A stretch of DNA of 64,000 nt from Saccharina japonica (Eukaryota > Sar > Phaeophyceae > Laminariales > Laminariaceae), in NCBI GenBank assembly GCA_008828725.1, contig MEHQ01003403.1, forward strand, positions 124,001 to 188,000. Direction: 5' to 3'. How positions within the stretch are numbered: the stretch's first letter is position 1; each line of letters starts with the position of its first letter. The notes beneath the pieces were generated by a model. It searched no databases. It saw nothing but the letters and a program-made list of their open reading frames with translations, and was not told the DNA's origin. The position numbers and the translations under genes were made by a program. Below are positions 47,891-60,100 of the stretch, one piece after another.

Positions 47891-50800
47891 CGCTCGCGGC
47901 CCACCCACAGGTTGCTGTCGAAAAGTCGAAAATGGTTCAAACCAAACGCACGCAGCAAGGAGTTTATGAAGGATTTTTTGCGGATGTGTGCTACGGGGGT
48001 CGGGGCCATTTAGAAGGAAGCGTTGGTGGTTTCTGGGTTCGTGTCTGGCGGCTCAGTGCTGAGTGACCCGCAGAGCACAGCAGCCAGCAGCCACACATCA
48101 TGATGGGGAGACAGACAGACAGGTCCAGAAACTACAGTAGACATGCCGGACGAGATATGGGCAGCGAAAGGCCAGGCCACCGCACGCACCGTTTTCGGAA
48201 CATATACGGCGTGTTTGAGTGACGAAGATACCGGTATGAAGATATCAAGATATCCAGAAGAGAAGCGGCGTGCGAGCGACGGCGCGATCGGCCTAGCGAG
48301 TGCCGGACGATCGAACAAACATAACGATCTATGTATAATACACATACAAAACAAACGAATGGTGGTGGTGTGTGGTGTGGTGGATGGTGCGACCAGTATT
48401 AATACACGAAGCATCCGTCGACGGTATCACCAAGAAGAAAGAAGCGGTCGCTGTCGGCTTGGCCGACTGCATGATCCAAGGCCGCATCGCGTGGAATCGA
48501 CATCCAAACTCTAGACTGCCGCGGCCTCCAAACCTTCCGGGACGAGCCGCAGGGGGGGCATAGATCGGTGCGTCAACACGACGGACAGTTGTAGTAGTGA
48601 AGATGGTCCGACTATAGTACCATCATCATTGTTGCGAAGCGTTGTTGTTGGGAGATGAAAGGCCAGGCGGCTTCCATTATCGGCCAATTCTCGGACCCAC
48701 GACGTCTGTGAGAGAGAGCGTGAAAACAAGAGTTTATCCGGCAAAACCAAGCAACCACATACATAGAGCTGGCCAAGGAGGAAGTGTGCTGCTGCTGCTG
48801 TGTAGTACAGTAGTACTGGGTAGTAGGCTGGCTTGACGCATGCTTGACTCGCCGCGTGGGAGTCCACTACTTTCCTCTCTATGATGAATGAAAGGAGCCG
48901 TAAAAAGAACACCATGTTCAAGCCATGTTAGAGAAAATGACACCATGTTACACATAACACCATGCTATAGAAAAATAACACAATGTTACACCGATGATCG
49001 ATGCACAGACCCCCCCCGCCGCTCAAGACTTCGAGCACCGTATCGTCTCGACATTGACACCATGGGGGGGTCTGTCACCCGCCCGGTACGGAGAAATGGA
49101 AGCGTCTTAGAGCTTTGGCAGCATAACATATTGGGGTGGAAGTTGATTCCTCCCGATTAATTCTAGATTGATTGTTGGAAGTGTAACCTTTCACGTCTCC
49201 GAAGTACGGGCATTTTTTCGGGGTGGGTCTGTAGCTTTTTCGTTGGGTGTTTTTTTGGTGCTCCTTCGTGAAGACATGTTACTTTGGGGCCACACGTCTA
49301 GCAACCGGGTATCATAAAACTTTGAGCACGAAATGTCTTTCTATTGTGTAGTATATTTACCACCGCGTACGAAAAAACATACCAAGCTCTATCTTTACGG
49401 AGAAATTTCTTTGCAGACATACACAGAACTGTACCTAAAGTAGTTCATTTGTTGCACCAGGCCAGCAGTAGCCATAAAATAGACAGACGAGCTGGTTGTT
49501 AGTCGCCCGCGGTTGTCCCTTGTGCCTTGCTGCCGCGAGGTTTTTCTTTTCCGAGCAAGGGCGAACTCTTAGCCCAGGAGACGGGTTGTGACCATTGCGA
49601 CGGCCCTGGATTTTTTTTCTCGCCGCAATACCGTGCGCATTATGTAACATTAATAGCGGGATGGGTGAAACAGCAGAATAAACTTGTGCTTCGAAGCGGA
49701 TCGATACGCATAGAGGTAATGTTACTTACCCCTGGCTGAAATTACACCCTTCCTGTACAATACTGGCTGTAAAGCCAGGCTGACAACTGTGCAGTAGATT
49801 AGGTACAACATTGGGTGCAATGTGAAAACAGCGAAAAGGGCTTTCGTTGACTGCTGCGCTTGCATACCACGGTACATACGGTACGTCCATGCGCGACTTC
49901 TGCGCGGCTTGTCCAGGGGTAGCTATTGTACTAATCTCACACACGGAACAAATATCACTAATCACGGCCAATGATCGCACCAATTACAGAGCACCGGCAT
50001 GTAAACGCGATCGATGTCGGGTAGAGGGGAGGGCGGTGGTGGTGGATGATTCCGATCTGCTTCGTTTTGACACCCCTTCATCTAAATATGTATTAAAAAA
50101 ACATGTTCCCGAGCGACGCAGGAGCGGATAGTCCCACACACAACAGTACAGTTGCAGTAATGCACCAAACACGCCTGACCGGTATACTTTACCAAAACAA
50201 AACCTGCCGCTTATATATCACACGCGCCAATATGCACCGCGAAAGCACTCTGGCTGCCCGAATACATTCGTCATCACTATGACATGCTCTCTGTTTTTTT
50301 TTGTCCCTGGAGCTTGGCGACAATTATACTACTATTGCAACAACGAATCCAAGCGGAAACCGTTTACCGAAAGAGCCAAAACGTAAGGCCTACCCGCCAC
50401 TACACAGCATGAACTCGCCGAAGGCACTAACCCCCACCTTCGCCCCCCCCCCTCCCTCCCTCCCTCCCTCTCAATAACAGCGTTGTGCTACACTGAACCA
50501 GGCATCCTATATCGCCTTCAGAGCATTTCACCCTAGACAAAAACACGAAAACAAACACCATGTACACTCGTAGTGGAGGTACTTTTAGGGGCAGGGCGTT
50601 AGCGGGCTGCCAACGCATGACGCAGTCAAGAATTCCACCCCCACCCCCCTGCCGCTTCCGTCGCACACGGAGTGGAGCTTGCCTGTTTACCGTACATTCG
50701 CTGCGTCGCAAACAAAACTCAGGTAGTGAGTATTCAGACGAAGGCTGCGACCTTCAAATTCGTCTTCGTGCGGCATCGCACGGTGGGTGTTACTGTTTGC

Positions 50801-51116
50801 GGCAAAAAGCAAAACGCAACAGGTTATTCCACCCCATCAGTCACATTAACAAAATAGCAGAAGGTGCTTCCAAAAAGAGCCCCAAATGAATCACACGGAG
50901 AGCCTTTCCCTCTACAGGTGCCCACGACTCTTGTGCTCTTGTGCGGTAAATCACACCCGAGAACGTTTCCCTCTGGGACCGACGGCTGCTGTGCTCTTGT
51001 GCAGCAAATTGCATCTGAGAGCGTGTCCGTCTAAAGGTGCCCACGGCTCTTTTTGTACTCTTGTACGATAACACCGGATGGATTATTATCCCCTCCCTGC
51101 CCACTGGCTCATTAGC
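47891..51116. other. Intergenic region between METTL5 start and TM9SF stop
   Basis: It contains several ORFs up to 136 codons with no recognisable domain or splice context. A short repeat of CACCATGTTACACATAA type lies at about 48910-48990. At 50884-51070 three diverged 60 bp units share CTCTTGTGC(G/A) and (G/C)AGAGCGT-like words. I see no supported gene. Confidence 0.55.
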
Positions 51117-54100
51117 TTAGTCCACCTTGATGGCGCTGTAGATCTTGCGAACAAACCTGCGCGAAAACGGTACAGTAGAAAAGGAAGTGAAAAATCGGCC
51201 GTTTCCGTAGTGGAGAAACCTCGCAAACTCATGTTAAGGTAGAAACGCGGGGATAATCGGCCGTTTATTTCCGTAGTGGAGAAACCTCGCAAAGTTACTG
51301 ATGAAACGACGAAGCTGCTATTAATATATAGAAGCGACGACAAAATATCGCGGGAACACCAGACTCGCAGTTTGGCGACATTTTAAAACCTTGTGAGAGT
51401 TGTTAAGTACCCCTTTTTGAGTCTACAGTACCCTTTTTGGAGTTTTTCCAGTACCCTTTTTTGGAGTTATTCCAGTACCCCTCTTTGGGGTTCTTCCAGT
51501 ACCCCTTTTAGGAGTTCTTCCAGTACCCCTTTTTGGAGTTCTTCCAGTACCCCTTTTTGGAGTTCTTCCAGTACCCCTTTTTGGAGTTCTTCCAGTACCC
51601 CATTTTGGAGTTCTTCCAGTACCCCTTTTTGGAGTTCTTACAGTACCCCTTCAGAAGCACACCTTATTATAATAAGTCAGTATTCAGGAACAAACTACAC
51701 TTACACTTGGAATTAAAATGGGTTCCTTTTCAGCAATGCCAGAAGGGTCCAGGACAGTGGGAACCATTCCCATCAGTACTATCAGTACTACCAGCACGTG
51801 CGAGATATAAGCCAGGCAGAAGTCGAATCAGAATCTGCAATGCTGCTCACCAGAAACAAGCGAAGAAACCGCTGCTGCCCGTAAGCAAGAAGAAGGTGAG
51901 CGCAATCACGAGCATGTAGCCGAAGTACACCATGGTTGGCACAAAGCCGGTGATTTCCAGCTTGGAGTAGAAGTACCACACCGAGTAAACGAACAGATAT
52001 CCGGCGCTCGACCCCGCCGACAGGAAGGCGCGCCACCACCTGGTACGGTTTAATAGAGTATCGTATTGTACGGTGTGTGTCGTCATGCCAACGTCACGTT
52101 CTTGGTCTTGCGGTCTGACCACTTATAACTCATCGATCGTCGTTCACAGAGTAACGACCACTAACCGTTCATCGCTAACATATCTAATGACAACTTCTCA
52201 TTGCATGTCATCAACAGAGTAACGGCCACTAATCGTCCATCGCCAACATATCTATCAACAACCTCTCATTGCATGTCATCAACAGAGTAACGACCACTTA
52301 TTGTTAGCAAAGTAACGACCGCTCATTGCTCATCGTCAATACAGTAACGACCATTCATCGCATACCGTCAACAGAGAAATGACCGCGCATCGCTCATCGT
52401 CAACAGAGTAACGCATCGCTCATCGATAACAGAGTAACGGCCACATATCGCGTATCGATAAACAGAGTAACGACCACTAACCGCTCATCGGTAAAAAAAT
52501 AGCAAAATAACAACCACTCATCGCTGATCGTTAACAGAGTAACGGCCAATCATCGCTCGTCAACAGAGAAACGGCCACCCATCGCACGTTGTCAACACAG
52601 TATCAACTACTTATCGGTCATCGACAACAGAGTAACGACCACTCGTCGGCCGTCGTTAACAGAGCAACGACCACTCGTCGGCCGTCGTTAACAGAGCAAC
52701 GACCACTGGTCGGCCGTCGTTAACAGAGCAACGACCACTCATAGCCTATCGTTAACAAAGTAACGACCACTCATCGGCCATCGTCAACGAACATATGATA
52801 CAAAAAAAACGAAGCTCTCACCAGCGGTAGTCTTCGTTGCAGAGCTGGAAGTAGCACATCACCATCGTAATCTCTGCGCACGTAGCGATCAGGATGAAGA
52901 ATACCACGTACAGGAATCCGAAGACGTAGTAGATCTAACAGCCATAAACAGAACACAGGGAGGGCAGGAGTGCGCTGGGTTAGTCGATTCGTCGTAATCG
53001 TAGATCTAACACGAGAGTAAGAGCCAACAACGGAAAACAGCTTGCAGGGCAGGGATGCGCTGGGTTAGTGGCTTAACGAGTACACTCACGAATGTTTTGG
53101 GGGAACATCACTTGGGACTAGAGTATTGTATAGAGAGTTGCATCATGTTTGTACTGGTGTTACGGGATAAAAATGTGCGCCGAAAAGCTGGGGGGAGTGG
53201 CGAGCATGTCAAGACTCAGGGCAACAAACGAGTCGATCCTGTCCCAGCCAAGGGTTCGAGCACAGCAACTGAAGCAAAACAGGTACATACCGGGCATCTG
53301 GTAGGCAATAAAAGGCGAAAAAAAACGCATCAGACGAGAGTGTACGATGCAGACTCTCGTGAGGGCGGCTCTGCCCCACCCTGATCGCAGGGACCACACA
53401 TCTCTGGGCGGAAAGAGTTGGACAAATAGACGTTTTTATGTACAGTGCCTGGTGAAGTACAAGGAAAACGTCAAGCGCCGCGGATAGCCCCCTATCTTAG
53501 AGCCGGTAGCGGTAGAACGGCAAACCGCGAAAAAAAAAAATACATGAGCCGAATAAAAGGAGAAGGCGAGAGGACAACAAGAAGATACATCCCCCGCTTA
53601 TGAGACAAAGGAATACCCTACGAGGTAATACGGGTAGACTAGCAGGTAGGTATCATATCATACCAGCAGGGTATACAGCAAGAAATGCGACCGCCGGTCG
53701 GTGTTGTTCATTGTCGAGAGACGTGTGACAAAACAAAAGAGATGCGAACGACGGGCTACGAACCTGGTGCAGCCAGAGCGCGCTCATGATGAAGAACAGC
53801 TCGATACAAACGGCACCGAACGGCAACACTCCTCCCAGAGCAATCGCGAAAGCGGGATGGGTATACCACATCTGCTCCGGCACATGCCTGGCAAAAAATA
53901 GCATTCAGCAGGGCGAGCCACAACAACGGGCCTGGTGAGCGGCATGAATGAAACACAGGTATACTGCATACGTATAGTCGCAATAAAAGAGAATCCGTAT
54001 TCATGGCATTTCAGATTTCTCGTCGGCCGCCTGGGTTGAGCCCGACCAACTTTCGTCTATACTTACTACCAGGTACGTGGTATTTGTTGTGGCAAAGGGG

Positions 54101-57100
54101 TGAAAGCATTCATGACGCTGTTATTTTTAGGACACGATGCAAAAAAATTCATGAACTTGTTTTTTGTAGTCGTAACACACTGCTCACGGGTTCCATGCAA
54201 TTAATGACGGGTTCCATGCAATTAATGCACTGGTAATAACCTTACTGGGGGCAACTCCACGACGTGGTGCGCACGATGAAACCTTTCGTGTGACACCTTT
54301 CATGTGATACCTCTCCGTCGAAAAAATACAACAACAACAACAACAACAACAAATATCGTAATAGCGAAATACTTCACATTATCCGAACTTTTGCTTGCAC
54401 ACGTAGTACAAGTTTCGAATCGAGCGCATTAAACTTGGACTCTTCTGAGTGATAGAGGCTCGCCATGTTTGGATGGCCACATCTTAATCTGCTCCTCAAA
54501 TCTGAATGTGCGCCTGGCATCTTAATCTTCTCCCCAAATCTTAATGTGCTCCTCAGATCTTAATGTGCTCCTCACACCTTAATGTGCTCCTCACACCTTA
54601 ATATGCTCCTCACATCTTAATGTGCTCCTCATATATATTATGGTGGCGACGGGCGGCATGTGTACACCGCAAGTCACAGTAAGAGGAGCTTGCGGTTCTA
54701 ATTTTATACCTGGTATATATAAAACATGGAAGTATTTACCTGGTACTTGGTATTATTGATCACAATAACATTAGCCGCTACAGCTGAACTACCTCAAGGT
54801 TTATCAGTCTCTCGCTCGCAATAAACTTAACGCTACCACCCGATCCCGACACAGTATGTATTCTCACGCACGAAGCAATGTTTTATGTAGAAACACAGCA
54901 TCAGCCTGAGACGAGCAACACCACACACAGTGCAAGAGTAACTCAAGTCTGACCTGGCGATCTGGTTGACCCTGACTGGGATGCTGTACGGCTCCGCGCG
55001 GAAACCAAAGTAGCTTCCGACGAACACCAACGGCACGCTCACGAAGAACCACAAGAACAGCAACGATGCGAAGGCAGACACCGGCACCGCCGTCGACGAC
55101 CCTCGAGACCACACCTGCGCAAAGTGCCGAGCGAAGACGTTGTATCAGTGTCAAGTCAAGAACGACGCAGCACAGCACAGCACAGCACAGCATAAAAACG
55201 CGAAAATCGTGGATACACGAGGGACATGGTTTTAAAAGCCTTAAAAGCTATGGCACCGTTATAACCACTCGACCCCCGATTTCGGAATAGACTACAGTGC
55301 CTAGTATATACGTAAAATGGAGAGGGGTCATTCCTCCAGAAGTAAACAGTTAAGTCGAGTTGTTGTCCCGTGAGCCAGTACCAATGTGAGCAGCGTTCTC
55401 GCGCAAGGCCGGGCGACGCCAATGGCCCTCCCTCCCTCCCTCCCTCCCTCCCCCCCTCCCCCCTCTCTTCCTCCCCCCCTCCCCTGCCCTTTCTCTCCTT
55501 CCGCTTGGCATATTATAGGTACTGCATGGTGCGGCGCAATTGGCGCAATTGGTGACGTATGGTATGATAACGGTGCACCCAACCCACCGTCAGGTCAAGA
55601 GACCAGAAACTCGAGAAACTAAAGAGATCGTACGAGCAGAATCGTGGCCAGGGTGTTGCGCTTCCACTTCTTGCCGTTGAAGAACTTGTGCATCGGTGAT
55701 ACTACCGGTGATGGCCAGCAGGCGTAAATCTGCCCGCTCAGGCGAACTTCTCGGACGTGTCCGCATAAAATGATGCTGTTTCTAATGAGGTAGGGTTTTG
55801 TCACGAAGCTGTAAGGCATTTGTTTCCGACGGTGAGCTTATTTTTTGGCTTCGGCTAACGGCAGCCACCACCCCGACCCGGAACTCTAACCCTAACCCTA
55901 ACGAGAGGCATGCCTGCTTGGTGTGCCACCTGGTCGTTGTGCTTGAAAAGGCTCTATTTTAAGTGTGGGCACATCTAAGGAAGTTCGTCTGAGCGGGTAG
56001 ATCTACGCGAACTCGGTGATGGTACACCTACTGTATGGTGCGGCGCAACTGGTGACGTTTGATAAGGCGTGGTAACGGCGCGACCAACCCACCATGAGGT
56101 CGAGAGACCAGAAGATTGAGAAGATGATTGATGGGAAGAGCAGGGCCGTGGCGAGGGTGCTGCGCTTCCACTTCTTGCCGTTGAAGAACTTGTACATGGT
56201 CGCGGACCAGTAGCCGGCGAAGGACCCCATCAGCACGAACAGCACCAGCAAAGCCGTCAGCATGCCACCCCTGCCAGGCCCGAGACAAAAAACACACCAA
56301 AGAACAAACAACAGACTAAGGTTATCAGCACAGATACTCAAAGCGAGGTAGTGTCGTGGTTTTGTCTTCCAGCACAACTTGGTTCGTGGAACTGTTACCG
56401 AGTTTCGGACCCACCAAACTATTCGGAGTTAGCGTGGGAGTGAGTGATTTGCAGTGGTCGATGGTTTGACGTTTTGGGGCCAAACTGAAAATAGTGTCGG
56501 GTCAATCTCGCTTTTGCAGTAGTATACCTGGTGTGATAGGAGTTAACCCGTTTAGAACTGAAAAACCTATCCAACACTAATTCCAAGTACTTTGTCTCCA
56601 AAAACGGGGGACCGACTCTCAAGGGGTTAAGAGAAATGAAAATAAACGCCTGCTTGCCAAAGGTACTACAGCACTACCTCGACCTTAACGAGCTTCACGA
56701 CGGGGTGCCGCTGTTGTAAATGAACCTGAATATGATGGTGCTGGTGCTGGTGACGGTGAGGATTATGGCGACGGTCGTGATAATTACTACGTACGACGAT
56801 TTTGCTGCCGCTGATAGTGATGTTGATGGCGATGATGACGTTCTTCTCGCCGCTGCCCTTGTGAATTGTGAATTGTTAAGTAACAACCGACATCATAAAT
56901 GAAATGAGACTGATATCATCGTCCGGGCGAGACAAGGCCCGTCTTCTCAAGGGCTAACCACACCGGCCATTATCTTGTCGCTTGTCGTGGCAACAACCAA
57001 ACCATTACATATTAACACCATAACCCAAGCTGCAAGCAGCAATAAGGGAAGAGCAATGAGCAACGAGTAATGGGCAATGGAAACATATTGATAAAATTGC

Positions 57101-60100
57101 TCAAAAGGACGAGACTGGGCCCGTCTCCTCCGGGGCTTACGACACCGGCAACTCTTGTATTGGCAACGATAAAACCACACCGAACACGCAACGTCCGAAC
57201 ACCAAGCACAAATACGCACCAAGCAATAAGCAGCGAGCAATGGGTAAGGTGCAAGTCACCTGCTGGCAGGGCTCAAGAAGCGCAAGAAGCCCAACATGAT
57301 GGTGGGCAGCGTTACATGGTACATCAATAACACACCCACGGTTTCTATTTCAACTCGTTGTCCTGCGTCTTGCAACATATCACTTTCACTTATTACTTCG
57401 TCGACCGCGACAACAAGCCAACTCTCTTAAGGACGTAAATAGTGACTAGACCAGTCGGCGTGCAATTCAGGCAATGAGCAGGTCACCTGTTGGCAGGGCT
57501 GAGGAAGCCCCTGACTGTCGACAGCGTCAATATATTCCAACCACATGGTGACTGGACTAGTCGGGCGATGGCGGACAGCGCCAACACCAGAAAGAGCGTT
57601 CAATTCGCACAGTGGTGCCATCGTTTTTCAGCGCTATAAGAGCGTTCTCTCCGCAACGGTAAAAGGGGGCTCAAGTCCTAACACGAAATTTTCCAGGGCT
57701 GTCTTTGGCAAAAAAATGCCGATGCGATAGAGGTCATGGCACGGTTGCTCGCGATTACGGTATTTGCACCGCACGCTTCCGCAGTAAAACGAAAACCACG
57801 GCAGTCGCGGTACAGTAATCAGAAAGGAATCACGGTATTTGCACGGCACGCTTCCGCGGTAAGCGAAAACCACGGCAATTCACGGAATCGCGGCATTTAC
57901 CACCAACCGTGGTTTAATCGCGGTAATTAAAATTACCGAGGACAGCCCTGATTTATTTCGGAATGCTCTCGACGAGATTTTTCCGAAAACAGCTTGCTCG
58001 GTATTGGCAAACCTCCCCCTTTCGGAAAAATCGTGTGCTGAAAACGCACGCCTGTGCGAACTCAACGCTCTTTACCTCTTTACGGTATATACCTCTTTAC
58101 GGTATACCTCTTTACGGTATACCTCTTTACGGTATACCTCTTTACGGTATACCTCTTTACGGCACATTACAAGCATAGTCACTGAACTAGTCGGCGATGG
58201 TGGACCGCGTGAATGCATCACAGGCGTGGTGACTAAACAAGTCGGCGTGCAATTCAGGCGATGAGCAAGTCACCTGTTGGCAGGGCTGAGGAAGCCCAAG
58301 AAGGCGAAGGTGATGGTGGACAGCGTCATGGCCAGCACCTGCATGCCCGTGCCGCACATCACGGACAGCAGCATGGGGCTCAACGACGGGGGGCGGAAGA
58401 CATCTCCGTGTACCAGCTTCCACCCGCTCTCCTCTTGCGCGTCCTCCACCGTTTGCATCTGCGCCGCGGTGCAGCAGAGAGAGCGCAACAGCAGCAGAGT
58501 ACAAAAACAGCATAGTACAAAATCCAGGACCGCACAAAAGCAGCAGAGCACAAAAGCAGCAGAGCACAAAAGCAGCAGAGCACAAAAGCAGCAGAGCACA
58601 AAAGCAGCGGCAGAAAACAAAACAGCAGAGCACAAAATGAGCAGAGCACAAAATGAGCAGGACAACAAAGCACAAGAGCGCGAGATTAAGCCATTGGGGA
58701 CCCAGGCAGAGCGAGCTAAAAAACGACAAGTGCAGTCTTATCGAGGACCAGGTGCATATTTAATAGGAAGAGCGTGAAGCTGTACAAGTGTCACCATCCT
58801 GGACGCGTGTCGTACATCTCCCTGAGTTGTAAATCTGACACCACCCCTATCCCCCATCCCCTACCCCAGCAGCCCGCTTTTTCGTGAAACCTCTTGCTCA
58901 GCGACGCAAAACACGCCTCCGTCATGTTTAGCGTTTGCGCAAACAATCGCAATAAACGCATGGAATGACAAAAAAAAAAAAAAAAAAAAACGCAACAACA
59001 ATTGCGAAACAATCGCAAAACCCGCCTAACAAAGACACGATTAAACGTAAACGCACCTCGTTGTAAGAGCTGATGTCCTTCCTGAGTGTCCTGAGCATGA
59101 TCATGGCAACCACTCCGGTGAGGAACAACGTGATCATCAGGGAGTTCACGATAGAGAAGTAGTGGATCTCGTTCTGCGTTCACAGGAGCAGCGGCAAGCG
59201 ATCATCACGCCAACAGAGAAAACCCGAGCAAACATACGTAGCAAACGAGGGGAAGGGAGAAGAAGCGAACGAGGGAATTAATGGAAAATGACAGTAGAGG
59301 AACATGCGTGAAACGTGCGCGGGCTGTTTTCAGTTTGCAGCGCGTCCACAAACGAAGGATGGGTCGACATGCCCACTCGTCGGTATTATACGCCACGGCA
59401 GCCGTAGGTCGCGCCAGCTTGTGCTATCATAGTACCGTTGCCCCCGACAGCACCCGTTGGGTACAACAACAACCGCCGTGTTCTACAATATACTATTACG
59501 GGGGACCATAGTAAACACTAGTAAATAGGACCAAATATTGTTAGTAAACATACGGAAATATAGAGGTTTTTGTGTGTACCGTAGGTCTTATTTACTATGC
59601 CCGCCCGTAATACCAATATACCTGGTACTCGTAATTAGTAAAATTAACAAGCACGGCACATATGCATCCCATGGTATAATAGGTGGAAGTGTGGCGAGCT
59701 CAAGCTGTATTTCCACCCCTCCGCCGCAGGAAATACGAAAAAAATGAACAGGAATGGGAGGACCGCCGGGGAATGTTTTGTTTTGAGGTTGCAGTACATC
59801 AACGAAAGATGAAAGCACAGTCGGGGGAGAAAGCACGTGTGTTGTTTGTAGTTGCAGAACCTCGGGACTCCACGCGAGTTTTCAGCCTCCGCTCGTACAA
59901 GACCAGACCGCAAGACAGTAGCAGCCCCTCTCAATAATACGCCCGTATGCGCCAGCCAAAAATACCGACACTATAGCGGCAACCAGCACTACTCCACACG
60001 CTGCCACACTGGTCAAGCCCATATGCACCAAGCGATTTCACCGGCACTATAGCGAGAAACCGGCACTATAGAGGGACCACTACTGTGCGTGACATCTATA

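Noticed and set aside
51393-51919. Frames rich in FWSSSSTP and LEFFQYPF
   Set aside because: Products of the 24 bp satellite in TM9SF intron 10.
58187-58777. Ala/Leu/Cys-rich frames of 130-180 codons on both strands
   Set aside because: They arise from the 16 bp AGCACAAA satellite plus antisense of real TM9SF exon 5.
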